Shown piece by piece: positions 31,922-39,720 of a stretch of DNA of 64,000 nucleotides (position 1 is the stretch's first letter; every line of letters starts with the position of its first letter). The DNA comes from Chlamydiales bacterium (GTDB taxonomy: Bacteria > Chlamydiota > Chlamydiia > Chlamydiales > JAJFMA01). The stretch lies in contig JAUXSF010000033.1 in NCBI GenBank assembly GCA_030679955.1, positions 1 to 64,000 on the forward strand. The letters run 5' to 3'. The translations under genes and the position numbers were made by a program. The notes under the pieces are model-generated. The model did no database searches, had not been told where the DNA came from, and worked only from the letters and a program-made list of their open reading frames with translations.

Positions 31922-32134
31922 GAAGCAGCAATTCTTATCTTAGCCCCTAGCCATACCTGAAAGGTTGGCTAGGGGTATCATATTTAATGTGTTCGCGCTG
32001 CGAAGCATCGCGTCTATTTGCAATTTCATTACAAGTGAACCAAGGGCGCTGTTTCTTAACGCGAAGAATTTTGATCTCATTCGTAGTTGACGCTTCGGGT
32101 ACGGCTAGGGGCTAAAATAGAAATTTGCTGCTTC
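31922..32134. repeat. MITE-like element with ~35-base terminal inverted repeats; fills the gene-free gap 31840-32211
   Basis: The left end (31923-31957) and right end (32098-32133) are inverted copies of one another with about 85% match; the core TTAGCCCCTAGCC is identical. Inside the left end, CCCCTAGCC at 31944-31952 also pairs with 67-75 of the same hundred (31967-31975), forming a terminator-like hairpin behind the T2SS operon. Another stem TTGCTGCT/AGCAGCAA lies at 31906-31931. There is no open frame inside. The rest of this gap shows nothing else I can name. The element is small and non-autonomous in look; target duplications were not evident. Confidence 0.6.
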
Positions 32135-32211
32135 TCTAGAAAGAGATCCGGTTCGGAAATTTCCCTGAAATGGTACGCTAGAAATAGTTTCACTAGCAAA
32201 TAAGGGGGGTT

Positions 32212-33152
32212 ATGGCCGGAGATCATTGGGTGTCCCAATTTTTGCTGCGATCCTTTGCTATCAAAAACCAGGTTCAAGTGTTTAAAAGGAAACAAAAAGT
32301 TTCTTTTCCGCTGCTACGAATAATATTTGTTCAGAGCATGGCTTTATGACCTTTGAAAACAATCAGGTTCCTCCCGGAATGGATGGTTCCTTCCTAGAAA
32401 ATGAACTAAGCGCCTGGGAATCTATCCAGGCGGGGACATTAACCAGTCTTATTCAAAAGCGTACACTTGACGCAATAAGTCCCGACGAGTTTTGGGAGCT
32501 TGTGCGCTTTGCGATTTGGCTACACCTCTGTAATCCAGCAAATAGAGCCATGCTTCGCAAGGCTTGGAAAGATTTGCATTTGGAAAAATTAAAATGTCTT
32601 TCCAATAATGACCTGGACGAAATTGCGCTGAAGCACTTTGGTATTTTACTGCCCCATGAATATTTAAGAGAGAAGTTAGAACATTGTGCTGCTGGGGAAA
32701 CACTGCTTCAGTCAGAGTTTCTAGGAATGGTCTTAAAGAGCGCGGAATCTATCTTCAATTTGGTGAAGGAAGAGTATTCTTGGAGCCTGGCAGATTTTAA
32801 GAGCATTGATGCTGGGCTTTGCACTTCTGACCGTCCAGTGATTTTAGGGGGGAGTGAGTTACAATCGAAAGTGGGTTTTGGTACCCCTGATGTAACACTG
32901 TTTTTTCCGTTGTCTCCTGACCTATGCCTGAAAGGAAGGAACATGGGCCGAACTAAGAAGTTTATTCAACCGCAAAATGTAATTACTAATTCTGAGTTAG
33001 TTGTGGCGCCGAAATTGCTCATGTGGGCAAAAGCTAGCCAATTTATTATTGCAGCAGAAAGGTCTGCATTGCCACCTCTTGGGGCTGAACTTCCTAGCTA
33101 CAATCCTACCGTGACGTCTGGGAACGGTTTCACAGTAATGGTACAAAGGTAG
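32212..33152 (+). pseudogene. DUF4238 protein gene broken by a one-base frameshift
   Basis: The first part starts at ATG 32212 behind AAGGGGGG and reads DHWVSQFLLRSFAIKNQVQV, the N-terminal signature of DUF4238 (H-x-V-P-Q-F-L-L-R-x-F-A). Near 32290-32300 the homologous frame moves by one base: the continuation NNICSEHGFMTFENN is in the frame of the 268-residue downstream part (ATG 32346), which carries the family C-terminus CTSDRPVILGG and FPLSPDLCLKG. The break lies around an AAAAA run. The function of DUF4238 is unknown. It may be a pseudogene, a sequencing error in the homopolymer, or two coupled genes (TTATGA overlap at 32344-32349). Confidence 0.75.
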
Positions 33153-33199
33153 CTGAAGGTAGGCGCCTTTTAACAGACGAGGTTATTAGATAGCCGGTC

Positions 33200-33234
33200 T
33201 TGACATCTACCCATAAAGTAGGTTATATAACCTA
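33200..33234 (+). promoter_or_regulatory. Consensus sigma-70 promoter with palindromic operator
   Basis: TTGACA at 33200-33205 and TTATAT at 33223-33228 are separated by exactly 17 bases. A perfect 16-base palindrome, TAGGTTATATAACCTA (33219-33234), covers the -10 box, and a further ACCTA...TAGGT inverted pair extends to 33245. The winged-helix gene starts at 33250. This layout suggests negative autoregulation by the downstream DNA-binding protein. Confidence 0.8.
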
Positions 33235-33249
33235 TTATATAGGTAATAC

Positions 33250-33585
33250 ATGCTTGAGTATCTCTTTGCCAACAAAAACGTCGAGAAGGTATTGATGTAC
33301 CTTTTTCTGCATGGGAAAGCGAACGCGTCCGAGCTTAGTAGCTCTTTCGAGTCCGCCTTAAATCCTATTCAGAAGACGTTAGTGAAGTTAGAGGAAGGGG
33401 GACTTTTAGTGAGCTTTCTGGAAGGGCGCACACGCGTTTTTCAATGGAACCCTCGATACCCATTTTTGCAAGAAATTCAAGCCCTTGCTGAGAAGGCATA
33501 TGAGTATCTTCCTTCATCAATGCAAGAAACTTATTACGATTCCAAAAAGCGCAAGCGTCCACGCAAAACTGGCAAGCCCCTGTAG
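33250..33585 (+). CDS. Winged helix-turn-helix protein paired with a nucleotidyltransferase
   Basis: A 111-residue DNA-binding protein. Residues 1-75 form a winged helix domain: VEKVLMYLFLHGKANASELS, then the recognition helix region NPIQKTLVKLEEGGLLVS and a wing FLEGRTRVFQWNPRYPF. The C-terminus is basic (KKRKRPRKTGK). Proteins of this shape commonly precede a DUF6036-type nucleotidyltransferase gene, as here (5-base gap). It probably represses its own promoter through the palindrome at 33219-33234 and may act as the antitoxin-like partner; the latter is inference. AGG lies 7 bases before the ATG. Confidence 0.82.
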   Translation: MLEYLFANKNVEKVLMYLFLHGKANASELSSSFESALNPIQKTLVKLEEGGLLVSFLEGRTRVFQWNPRYPFLQEIQALAEKAYEYLPSSMQETYYDSKKRKRPRKTGKPL

Positions 33586-33590
33586 GCATT

Positions 33591-34118
33591 ATGGAATTCA
33601 GTAATATAGATATCAAAGATCTTGCGTGCTTCATATGTGAGGTCCTTAGGGCGCATGCAATTGAAGCGGTATTGGTGGGTGGTGCGTGTGTTTCCATTTA
33701 TAGTCATAATCGCTATCAGTCCTATGACCTTGATTTTGTCACTTACGAAGACTTAAATCGCATTGAAAAGGCTCTTGGGCCTATTGGCTTCAAAAGAACT
33801 GGACGTTGCTTTGCCCATGAGGATTGCCAATATATTATAGATTTTGTGAACCCACCGATTGCGATAGGTCGGGAATCAATACAAAAGTTCGAAACGATAT
33901 CCAACGCTAATGGTTCATTGCAGTTACTTAGGCCTACTGATTGTGTGAAAGACCGTCTGGCTTCCTACTTTTATTGGAATGATGCCCAGGCATTAGAGCA
34001 GGCTCTTCTAGTGGCAGAGGATTGTGACATCGATCTTAGAAGCATTAAACTCTGGGCAAAAGCTGAAGGTCATCAAGAAAAGTTAGAGCATTTCTTAAAA
34101 AAAGTTGTACAAGAGTGA
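33591..34118 (+). CDS. DUF6036/AbiEii-like nucleotidyltransferase
   Basis: A 175-residue nucleotidyltransferase-fold protein. It has the GG motif (LVGGACVSIY, Gly30-Gly31), the metal-binding D-x-D (SYDLDF, Asp46 and Asp48), and the late motif RPTDCVKDRLASYFYWND (Lys120, Asp121). The AbiEii/MenT relatives of this fold are toxins that transfer nucleotides to tRNA or other targets; the DUF6036 branch itself is not, to my knowledge, characterised. Together with the winged-helix gene it forms a two-gene unit resembling a toxin-antitoxin or phage-defence module. It lies inside the cassette flanked by the duplicated T2SS 3' end. Confidence 0.82.
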   Translation: MEFSNIDIKDLACFICEVLRAHAIEAVLVGGACVSIYSHNRYQSYDLDFVTYEDLNRIEKALGPIGFKRTGRCFAHEDCQYIIDFVNPPIAIGRESIQKFETISNANGSLQLLRPTDCVKDRLASYFYWNDAQALEQALLVAEDCDIDLRSIKLWAKAEGHQEKLEHFLKKVVQE

Positions 34119-34126
34119 GTTGTAAA

Positions 34127-34171
34127 ATGTCAGACTTTAAAGTCTCAAAGACACGCGTTCCCTCCGACTAA
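34127..34171 (+). pseudogene. Second copy of the 3' end of the T2SS last gene
   Basis: The bases from 34133 to 34186 align without gaps to 31801-31854 at 45 of 54 positions, including the last 13 codons and the stop of the GspK-position gene (DFKVSKTRVPSD against DFKVSKTRPPSD). An ATG happens to precede the copy, giving a 14-codon open frame that is not considered a gene. It marks the right side of the inserted cassette. Confidence 0.85.
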
Positions 34172-34312
34172 GTGGACTGGGTGGACAAGGAAAACGTTTG
34201 TCAGGCAATTACAGTTCTTAGCGCGGAAACATGGTACAAAGGTACCTAAAAGGACGGCATAAAATTGTCGATAAGGTCCATATCGTCCACTAAGTCCACT
34301 TATGTCCACGAA
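34172..34312. repeat. Cassette right border with family B right arm
   Basis: It contains ATGGTACAAAGGTA at 34231-34244, an exact repeat of 33138-33151 at the end of the DUF4238 gene. It also contains the family B arm GTCCACTAAGTCCACTTA at 34285-34302, the partner of 31837-31854. The arm overlaps the stop region of the minus-strand RND gene ending at 34290. Confidence 0.7.
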
Positions 34313-37292
34313 GAGTTGTGTACAGGATAGGCATTACAAGCAGCACCAACGGCACCTGCACGATTAGGCCAGAGATAATAGCTATGGCCAGTGGCTGGTG
34401 CATTTCGGATCCGTGTCCCAATGCCAACGCTAACGGCAGTAACGTCAAGATTGTGGCGACCGTTGTCATGACGATAGGCCGCAAGCGTTTTCTTCCCGCT
34501 TGTTCAATGGCATTGGACTGGTTCTGCAGCTGCTGGTATTCCGAAAAGTAGAAGATGGCGACCTCTGTCATGATTCCTAGGATCATGGTCAATCCCATCA
34601 TCGAGGAAATATTGAGCTCAGTGCCGGTGATCCACAGTCCTATGAAAACTGCAGGCAGGGCTAGCAATGGCATGAGGATGATCGAAACGGCAATGAGAAA
34701 ATCCTCAAATAAAAATAGAAGCAGCAAGAACACCAAAGCAATAGCTCCAACAAACACTTGCAGAAGTCCTCTGAAGGCAATTTGCTGCTGTTCATACAAA
34801 CCACCAAGTTCGTAGGTGACATTCTGCTTGGCCATCATGGCCTTAATATCGCTTATAGCAGAACCGAGGTCTCGTCCGTTGAGGCGCGCTGTGACAGCAA
34901 TCATAGGTCTTAGGTTGTTTCTGGTGATCTGAGGAAGCCCTGGAACCTTCTGTATAGTTGCTACGCGAGACAGTGGGAATAGATAGCCATTGGGTGATCT
35001 TATTTGAAGATTTTTGAGGCTTCGTTCATTCGTTCTGAACTCGGCATCGGCCCACAGTCTGACTCCGGTAAGTTTGTAGGACCCTTGCAGATTTGTTGTC
35101 ACCACCCCGTCCATGTAGGTATTTAGCGTAGTGATCAGAGACGTTGCATCCATACCTTCGAGGGCTATCTTTGCGTGGTCGATAAGTATCTCAATGGAAT
35201 CGCCGGAGGGATTAATGCTGTCACGAACATCTACAACGCCAGAAATACTACTCAAACCTTCTACAATGGCTAGCGAAGAAGTTTGTAGCTTTGTGGCGTC
35301 GTCTCCGTAGATTTTAATTTCGATCGGTTGTGGCACACCGATTAGATCGCCGATCATATCTTCCATGAGCTGCACGAGCTCAATATCCAAACCAGGAACC
35401 TGGTTTTCTACTGTTTCTCGAACCTCTTGCATGATCTCTTCGATATGTCGGCGTGGGAACCCTTTTAGTCGAATGAAGAGGTCACCTTCGTCGGCCTCAG
35501 TCAATCCGCCACCTAGCTGGGCTCCGGTTCGACGCGTGTAGGTATCCAATTCGGGAATCTTCTGAATGATCTCCTCAACCTGCATGACGAGTCGATCTGT
35601 TTCCGAAAGAGCGGTGCCGGCTTTTGATTTGTAGTCTAGGACAAATCCGCCTTCATCCAGTTTAGGCATAAATCCGCTGCCAACATTGTAGTAGGCAAGT
35701 AAGCCAATAAACAGAATCGGAATAATGCCAACCAGAAGGAGCGTAGGGGTTCTGAGGAAGGTTCGTAACCGCAGGCTGTAAGAATCTTGTATTTTCCTGA
35801 ATATTGGCTGGTCTTCTTGTTCAGCGTCAGTGTCTTTTAATAGCATGCTGGCCAATAGCGGTACGGCCAGCCATGTCGCTAGAAAAGAGACTAATAGCCC
35901 TGAGCTAATGACCAAAGCTAACGTTTTGAAGAAGGCTCCTGTTACACCGCTTAATGCCATCAATGGCAAAAAGATGATGATAGTTGCCGCGCTGGACCCC
36001 AACAACGAAGGAAAGACCTCCCTGGCAGAGCCCCAGATGCTCTCTCGCTTTCCTTTTAGCTTACGCATTATGTATTCGCTCATGACGATTACATCGTCGA
36101 TCATTAAGCCTACGCCGGTTGCTAAGCCTCCGAGAGACATAACGTTAAAGCTCACATCGAGCAGATACATCGCCACAACTGTCACTAGCAGTGAGATGGG
36201 TATGATAATGGCGACGATGATAGCTAGGCGTAGATTGCGCAGTGAAAAGAGGAGTACTGCAGCTGCAAAGACCACACCGATTACTAAAGCTTCTAGCACA
36301 CTGGTGGCCGATTGCTGCACCAATTCACTTTGGTCATACCAAGTCGAAAGGGTGACTCCGTCCGGAAGGTTGGTACGGAAAGAGACCAGTTTGTCGCGAA
36401 TATCATGGGCGATTTGTATGCTATTGCTCCCCGGTTGTTGCATAATCTGAACAATTACTGCGTCGTGCCCATCGGCGGTGACGCGTTGCCACCCTGGTAT
36501 AGTTGCTGACTCTACCTTTGCTATATCTTGCAGAGGGATAACAGAGCCGTTACTTATTTTGATGGGTAGCTGATTTAGTTGCTTAATATTCTGCAGCTTG
36601 GCATCTACCACGACCAAGTTTAGTTGGTAGTTGCCTTCGAGCTTACCCACGGCGTCGATCTGATTGCTACTGGTTAGTGCGGCAGAGAGGTCTGCAAGAG
36701 TGATTCCTAGGGCATCTAGTTTTGCTGGATCGATAGACACTTGGTATTCATCAGTATCTCCCCCAACGATCTCTACATCGGCAACGCCGTTTACACCAAA
36801 TAGCAGCGGTAACATTTGGTAGCGGGCGATGTCGTATAGATCAACTAGCGAAGTCTTTTCAGAGACCATGCTATAGCCGAGGATTGGGAAACTCGTGGGG
36901 TCCATTCTCCTAACGGTTAGCTGTAGGTCACTAGGCAACGTGGAGGCAATTTGTGCAATGACAGCATTGATCTGCAAGGTCGCCTGATCCATGTTTGTGT
37001 TCCAGTCGAAGAAGATATTCACATCAGCTTTGCCACGGCTTGTGGTTGAGCGGACGTTTCGAACTCCTGGAACACGTCGAACGACTTCTTCGACGGGTAT
37101 GGTCAATTCCATGGCTGTGCGTTCCGTAGGCCTCGGGGATGTTTCCATGGAGACCATGATTCGTGGGAAGTCGACCGCTGGAAAAAGAGTTACAGGGAGG
37201 CGTATAGCAATGAATAATCCCAACGCTGCCAACATGAGAAGCAGGAAGAGAAATGAGCGATAATGAGTCTTCAAGCCTTCTAGGGACATCAT
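34290..37292 (-). CDS. RND efflux permease (AcrB/HAE-like superfamily)
   Basis: A 1000-residue inner-membrane RND transporter, the proton-driven pump of a tripartite exporter. Twelve membrane spans in the usual 1+5+1+5 pattern are visible, with two large periplasmic loops. TM4 carries GLMIDDVIVMSEY with paired Asp, as in AcrB-type pumps, rather than the metal-exporter DFG/DGAV pattern of the second RND gene in this window. Substrate is unknown; lipophilic toxicants are likely from the family. The start overlaps the adaptor gene stop by 4 bases, so TolC-like, adaptor and pump are one operon. The terminal residues read into a family B repeat arm. Confidence 0.92.
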   Translation of the reverse strand: MMSLEGLKTHYRSFLFLLLMLAALGLFIAIRLPVTLFPAVDFPRIMVSMETSPRPTERTAMELTIPVEEVVRRVPGVRNVRSTTSRGKADVNIFFDWNTNMDQATLQINAVIAQIASTLPSDLQLTVRRMDPTSFPILGYSMVSEKTSLVDLYDIARYQMLPLLFGVNGVADVEIVGGDTDEYQVSIDPAKLDALGITLADLSAALTSSNQIDAVGKLEGNYQLNLVVVDAKLQNIKQLNQLPIKISNGSVIPLQDIAKVESATIPGWQRVTADGHDAVIVQIMQQPGSNSIQIAHDIRDKLVSFRTNLPDGVTLSTWYDQSELVQQSATSVLEALVIGVVFAAAVLLFSLRNLRLAIIVAIIIPISLLVTVVAMYLLDVSFNVMSLGGLATGVGLMIDDVIVMSEYIMRKLKGKRESIWGSAREVFPSLLGSSAATIIIFLPLMALSGVTGAFFKTLALVISSGLLVSFLATWLAVPLLASMLLKDTDAEQEDQPIFRKIQDSYSLRLRTFLRTPTLLLVGIIPILFIGLLAYYNVGSGFMPKLDEGGFVLDYKSKAGTALSETDRLVMQVEEIIQKIPELDTYTRRTGAQLGGGLTEADEGDLFIRLKGFPRRHIEEIMQEVRETVENQVPGLDIELVQLMEDMIGDLIGVPQPIEIKIYGDDATKLQTSSLAIVEGLSSISGVVDVRDSINPSGDSIEILIDHAKIALEGMDATSLITTLNTYMDGVVTTNLQGSYKLTGVRLWADAEFRTNERSLKNLQIRSPNGYLFPLSRVATIQKVPGLPQITRNNLRPMIAVTARLNGRDLGSAISDIKAMMAKQNVTYELGGLYEQQQIAFRGLLQVFVGAIALVFLLLLFLFEDFLIAVSIILMPLLALPAVFIGLWITGTELNISSMMGLTMILGIMTEVAIFYFSEYQQLQNQSNAIEQAGRKRLRPIVMTTVATILTLLPLALALGHGSEMHQPLAIAIISGLIVQVPLVLLVMPILYTTLRGHKWT

Positions 37293-38290
37293 CTTCTTTC
37301 CCGTAAGTGCATGCCATTAGCTAGTTCATAGTTTCCTAGTACTACTACTGGTTTATCGACATCGAAGGCGCCGCTAATGAGCACTTCATCTTTGTCGGTA
37401 ATTCCTTCTCTAACAGATACTCGGGTGGCAATGCCGTCAATCGCTTGAAAGATATAGGTTCCCTCTTGATCCTCCAGTACAGCGGTTTCATTGACCGCCC
37501 AGCCTTCCTTGTGGGAGAGTTCGATCGTGCCTCGCACGCGTAAGCCGGGCAACCAATGGTTTGGCAGAGCAACGACAACATCGATCAGGCGAGAGTCAGG
37601 ATTGATACGTCCGCTTACACTTGTTACGGTTGCCTCAACAGAGTCGTTGGCATTGAATAATGATGTGAGCTTGACAGCCATGCCCTCTTCAATATCTATT
37701 CCGGGTTCGATCTGTAAGCGAGCTTGTAAGTCGCCATTGCAGGCGAACTGAAGAACGTTGGTTCCTGGCGCGACAAAGTCTCCTTGGCTACCTGTGACAC
37801 TGATCACTAGGCCATCACACGGGGCTTTGATGCGCATGGTGGGTTCATTACTGCCAATGCCCTCATTAACCTGAACTCTTGCTTGCGCATCCATCAATGT
37901 TTTCTGGGCGGTAGCATACTGCGCTTGCGTTGCTAGCTTTAGTTTAAGCAGCTTTTCAGTACGTTCTAGATCCTGTTCTGCTAGGTCCGCAGCAATTTTG
38001 TCTTGGTAATAACTAGCTAGATCGTTGGGGTCGACTTCAAATTTGACCAGCGGCTCGCCTTTACTGACCCTTTGGCCTGGAACGACATAGAGTTTGGCTA
38101 TTCGGCCGCTACGCTTAAAGTTGATGTTTGATATTCCGGTAGAGGCAACTTCCACCGTCCCGTAGACGACAATAGTATGTGTCAGCGATTTTTTGACTAG
38201 CGGTTCAGTAACAACCAGAGCCGAGACCGGTGATTCGGCTGCGTTGAGACATCCGATACATAGAAGCGACGCCAAAATTATTCTTCGCAT
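37289..38290 (-). CDS. Periplasmic adaptor of RND efflux system (HlyD/MFP family)
   Basis: A 333-residue membrane fusion protein linking the RND pump to the outer-membrane channel. It has a short signal sequence (IILASLLCIGCLNAAES) with a Cys that could be lipidated. A lipoyl-like segment (FKRSGRIAKLYVVPGQRVSKG) is followed by a coiled-coil hairpin (about 90-130), the second lipoyl half (IKAPCDGLVISVTGSQGDFV) and a beta-barrel domain. I chose the ATG at 38290 because GAGGAG lies 6 bases upstream; the longer frame runs back into the TolC-like gene. The genes overlap at both ends (13 and 4 bases), showing translational coupling. Confidence 0.9.
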   Translation of the reverse strand: MRRIILASLLCIGCLNAAESPVSALVVTEPLVKKSLTHTIVVYGTVEVASTGISNINFKRSGRIAKLYVVPGQRVSKGEPLVKFEVDPNDLASYYQDKIAADLAEQDLERTEKLLKLKLATQAQYATAQKTLMDAQARVQVNEGIGSNEPTMRIKAPCDGLVISVTGSQGDFVAPGTNVLQFACNGDLQARLQIEPGIDIEEGMAVKLTSLFNANDSVEATVTSVSGRINPDSRLIDVVVALPNHWLPGLRVRGTIELSHKEGWAVNETAVLEDQEGTYIFQAIDGIATRVSVREGITDKDEVLISGAFDVDKPVVVLGNYELANGMHLRERR

Positions 38291-39606
38291 GTGCACTCCT
38301 CGATTCCAACAAAGTGGCAACCTATTAATGTTTGTATAGCTATTCGGCGTTCTAGCAGTGCTTGTAGGGTGGTCCACTCCTCAATCTGCTTATTGTAGAA
38401 AGCAACTTGAAGGCCTACATAGGTGGGGAGATCGACATCGCCTTGTTCAAAGGCTTCGGAAACATTTAGTGCAAACTCGCCTATCTTCTTAACGCCAGCT
38501 TGTACGACGTCTAGTTGTGCTTGCACGATTGCTTCTTCGGCAAATAAGTTTTGAACTTCACTATAAGCGCTATTTAAGCGTGATTGATACTCATCGTAGA
38601 GTTTTCGTCTTGTTGCAGATTCAATTGCTATGGCACCCTGATTTCGATTAAAAATTGGCAGATCAATGGTCAAGGCATAGCCTAGAGAGTAAATAGCACT
38701 ATTGTCCCTAGCGGTGTTCCCTAGCAGGTTAAGGGCGGGAAACTGGCCTAAAATAGCTTGGCGAACACGCCATTCCTGAGCTTGATAGCCGGCTCTCAGG
38801 GCCAGGATGTCTGCACGGCAATGGAGGACATGCAGGATATCACTGGGAGAGGGACGGCTGGTCATGGGAGCGGTTATGATATTGTCTTTAAGCTGTAGAA
38901 CCACTTCTGGATCAAGCCCTAATAGATCGTTCAACGATTGTTTGTCGTTCAGTAACTGTAGTTCAAGATCATGAATCTGGTGACTGTTGTCCTGTAGTGT
39001 TGTGAGGTACAATAGATTAATGTCAGAGGACAGAGCACGCTCCAGAACGGCTTGTAGGCCGGCTTCATATTGCGATAGAAGTAGTTCTCGGATTTTGCGC
39101 AGAAGTGCCAGCTGCTTGGTGCGCTCGAGGATTTGCACGTAAAGTAGGCGAGCCTGTGACATGATCTGCCATTCTTGCCAAGCCAATGTTAGGCAGACCT
39201 TATTGCGGTCATGCACCGCGATCTTGCGGTTGCCTGGCGTTAGGAAAAGTGCCTTGAAGTCATAACCAACGCCAATATAGTGTGCCATGGTCACTTCTGT
39301 ATCTAGTGGGAAGTTCTGTGGGAAATCTTGAGTGATGAGTAATTGAGGATCAGGAATTAGGCCAGCAGATAGCACCTGAGCATCTGCTACACCAATATCA
39401 TCTCTAGCTAAAATCAGGGAGGGATTGTTCAGAACAGCTAGTTGGCTGATATCGTGAATATCTAGTTCTGTAGGTACTTGACATTCGCCTTGTACAAGGT
39501 CGGCAAGGGTGATTTCTTGGCTCAGCTCTTCAGAATAGTATTGTTTGCAAGCAGTGAGCGGCATAAGAAAACAAATGCAAAGTGATAGGCTAAAACATCG
39601 TCTCAT
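38278..39606 (-). CDS. TolC-like outer-membrane efflux lipoprotein
   Basis: A 442-residue outer-membrane factor of the TolC/OEP family, the channel of the tripartite exporter. The signal peptide ends with the lipobox LTAC (Cys20). The helical OEP repeats are visible: HDISQLAVLNNPSLILARDD near the start, and the family's GNRKIAVHDR and FNRNQGAIAIESATRR segments. It is the first gene of the minus-strand operon channel-adaptor-pump. A family C inverted repeat lies between its start and the stop of the P-type ATPase gene, so the two systems are transcribed separately. Confidence 0.88.
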   Translation of the reverse strand: MRRCFSLSLCICFLMPLTACKQYYSEELSQEITLADLVQGECQVPTELDIHDISQLAVLNNPSLILARDDIGVADAQVLSAGLIPDPQLLITQDFPQNFPLDTEVTMAHYIGVGYDFKALFLTPGNRKIAVHDRNKVCLTLAWQEWQIMSQARLLYVQILERTKQLALLRKIRELLLSQYEAGLQAVLERALSSDINLLYLTTLQDNSHQIHDLELQLLNDKQSLNDLLGLDPEVVLQLKDNIITAPMTSRPSPSDILHVLHCRADILALRAGYQAQEWRVRQAILGQFPALNLLGNTARDNSAIYSLGYALTIDLPIFNRNQGAIAIESATRRKLYDEYQSRLNSAYSEVQNLFAEEAIVQAQLDVVQAGVKKIGEFALNVSEAFEQGDVDLPTYVGLQVAFYNKQIEEWTTLQALLERRIAIQTLIGCHFVGIEECTCEE

Positions 39607-39642
39607 CAGCCCCTGATAGCATATATGCGGTATTTTATAGGA

Positions 39643-39716
39643 TTTTTTTTACCACAGAGATCACTGAGATAGGAGAGAATAATTTTTCCTCTCTGTGATC
39701 TCTGTGGTAAAAAATA
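39643..39716. repeat. Inverted repeat, family C
   Basis: The left arm (39643-39681, TTTTTACCACAGAGATCACT) and right arm (39686-39716, ending TCTCTGTGGTAAAAAA) are near-complementary. The element ends 4 bases from the stop codon of the P-type ATPase gene (39721) and, on the minus strand, its stem is followed by a T-rich tract. It is a likely terminator. Weakly similar DNA is at 52690-52725. Confidence 0.85.
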
Positions 39717-39720
39717 AATT

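Noticed and set aside
31840-32211. Small RNA gene in the T2SS-cassette gap
   Set aside because: Hairpins are present, but no promoter could be assigned; a MITE-like repeat explains the pairing.
32286-32349. Programmed -1 frameshift in the DUF4238 gene
   Set aside because: The shift direction fits, but the A run is only five long, no X-XXY-YYZ heptamer is seen, and no downstream stimulator was found; mutation or sequencing error is simpler.
34127-34171. 14-codon open frame
   Set aside because: It is the duplicated end of the T2SS last gene with a chance ATG, not a peptide gene.
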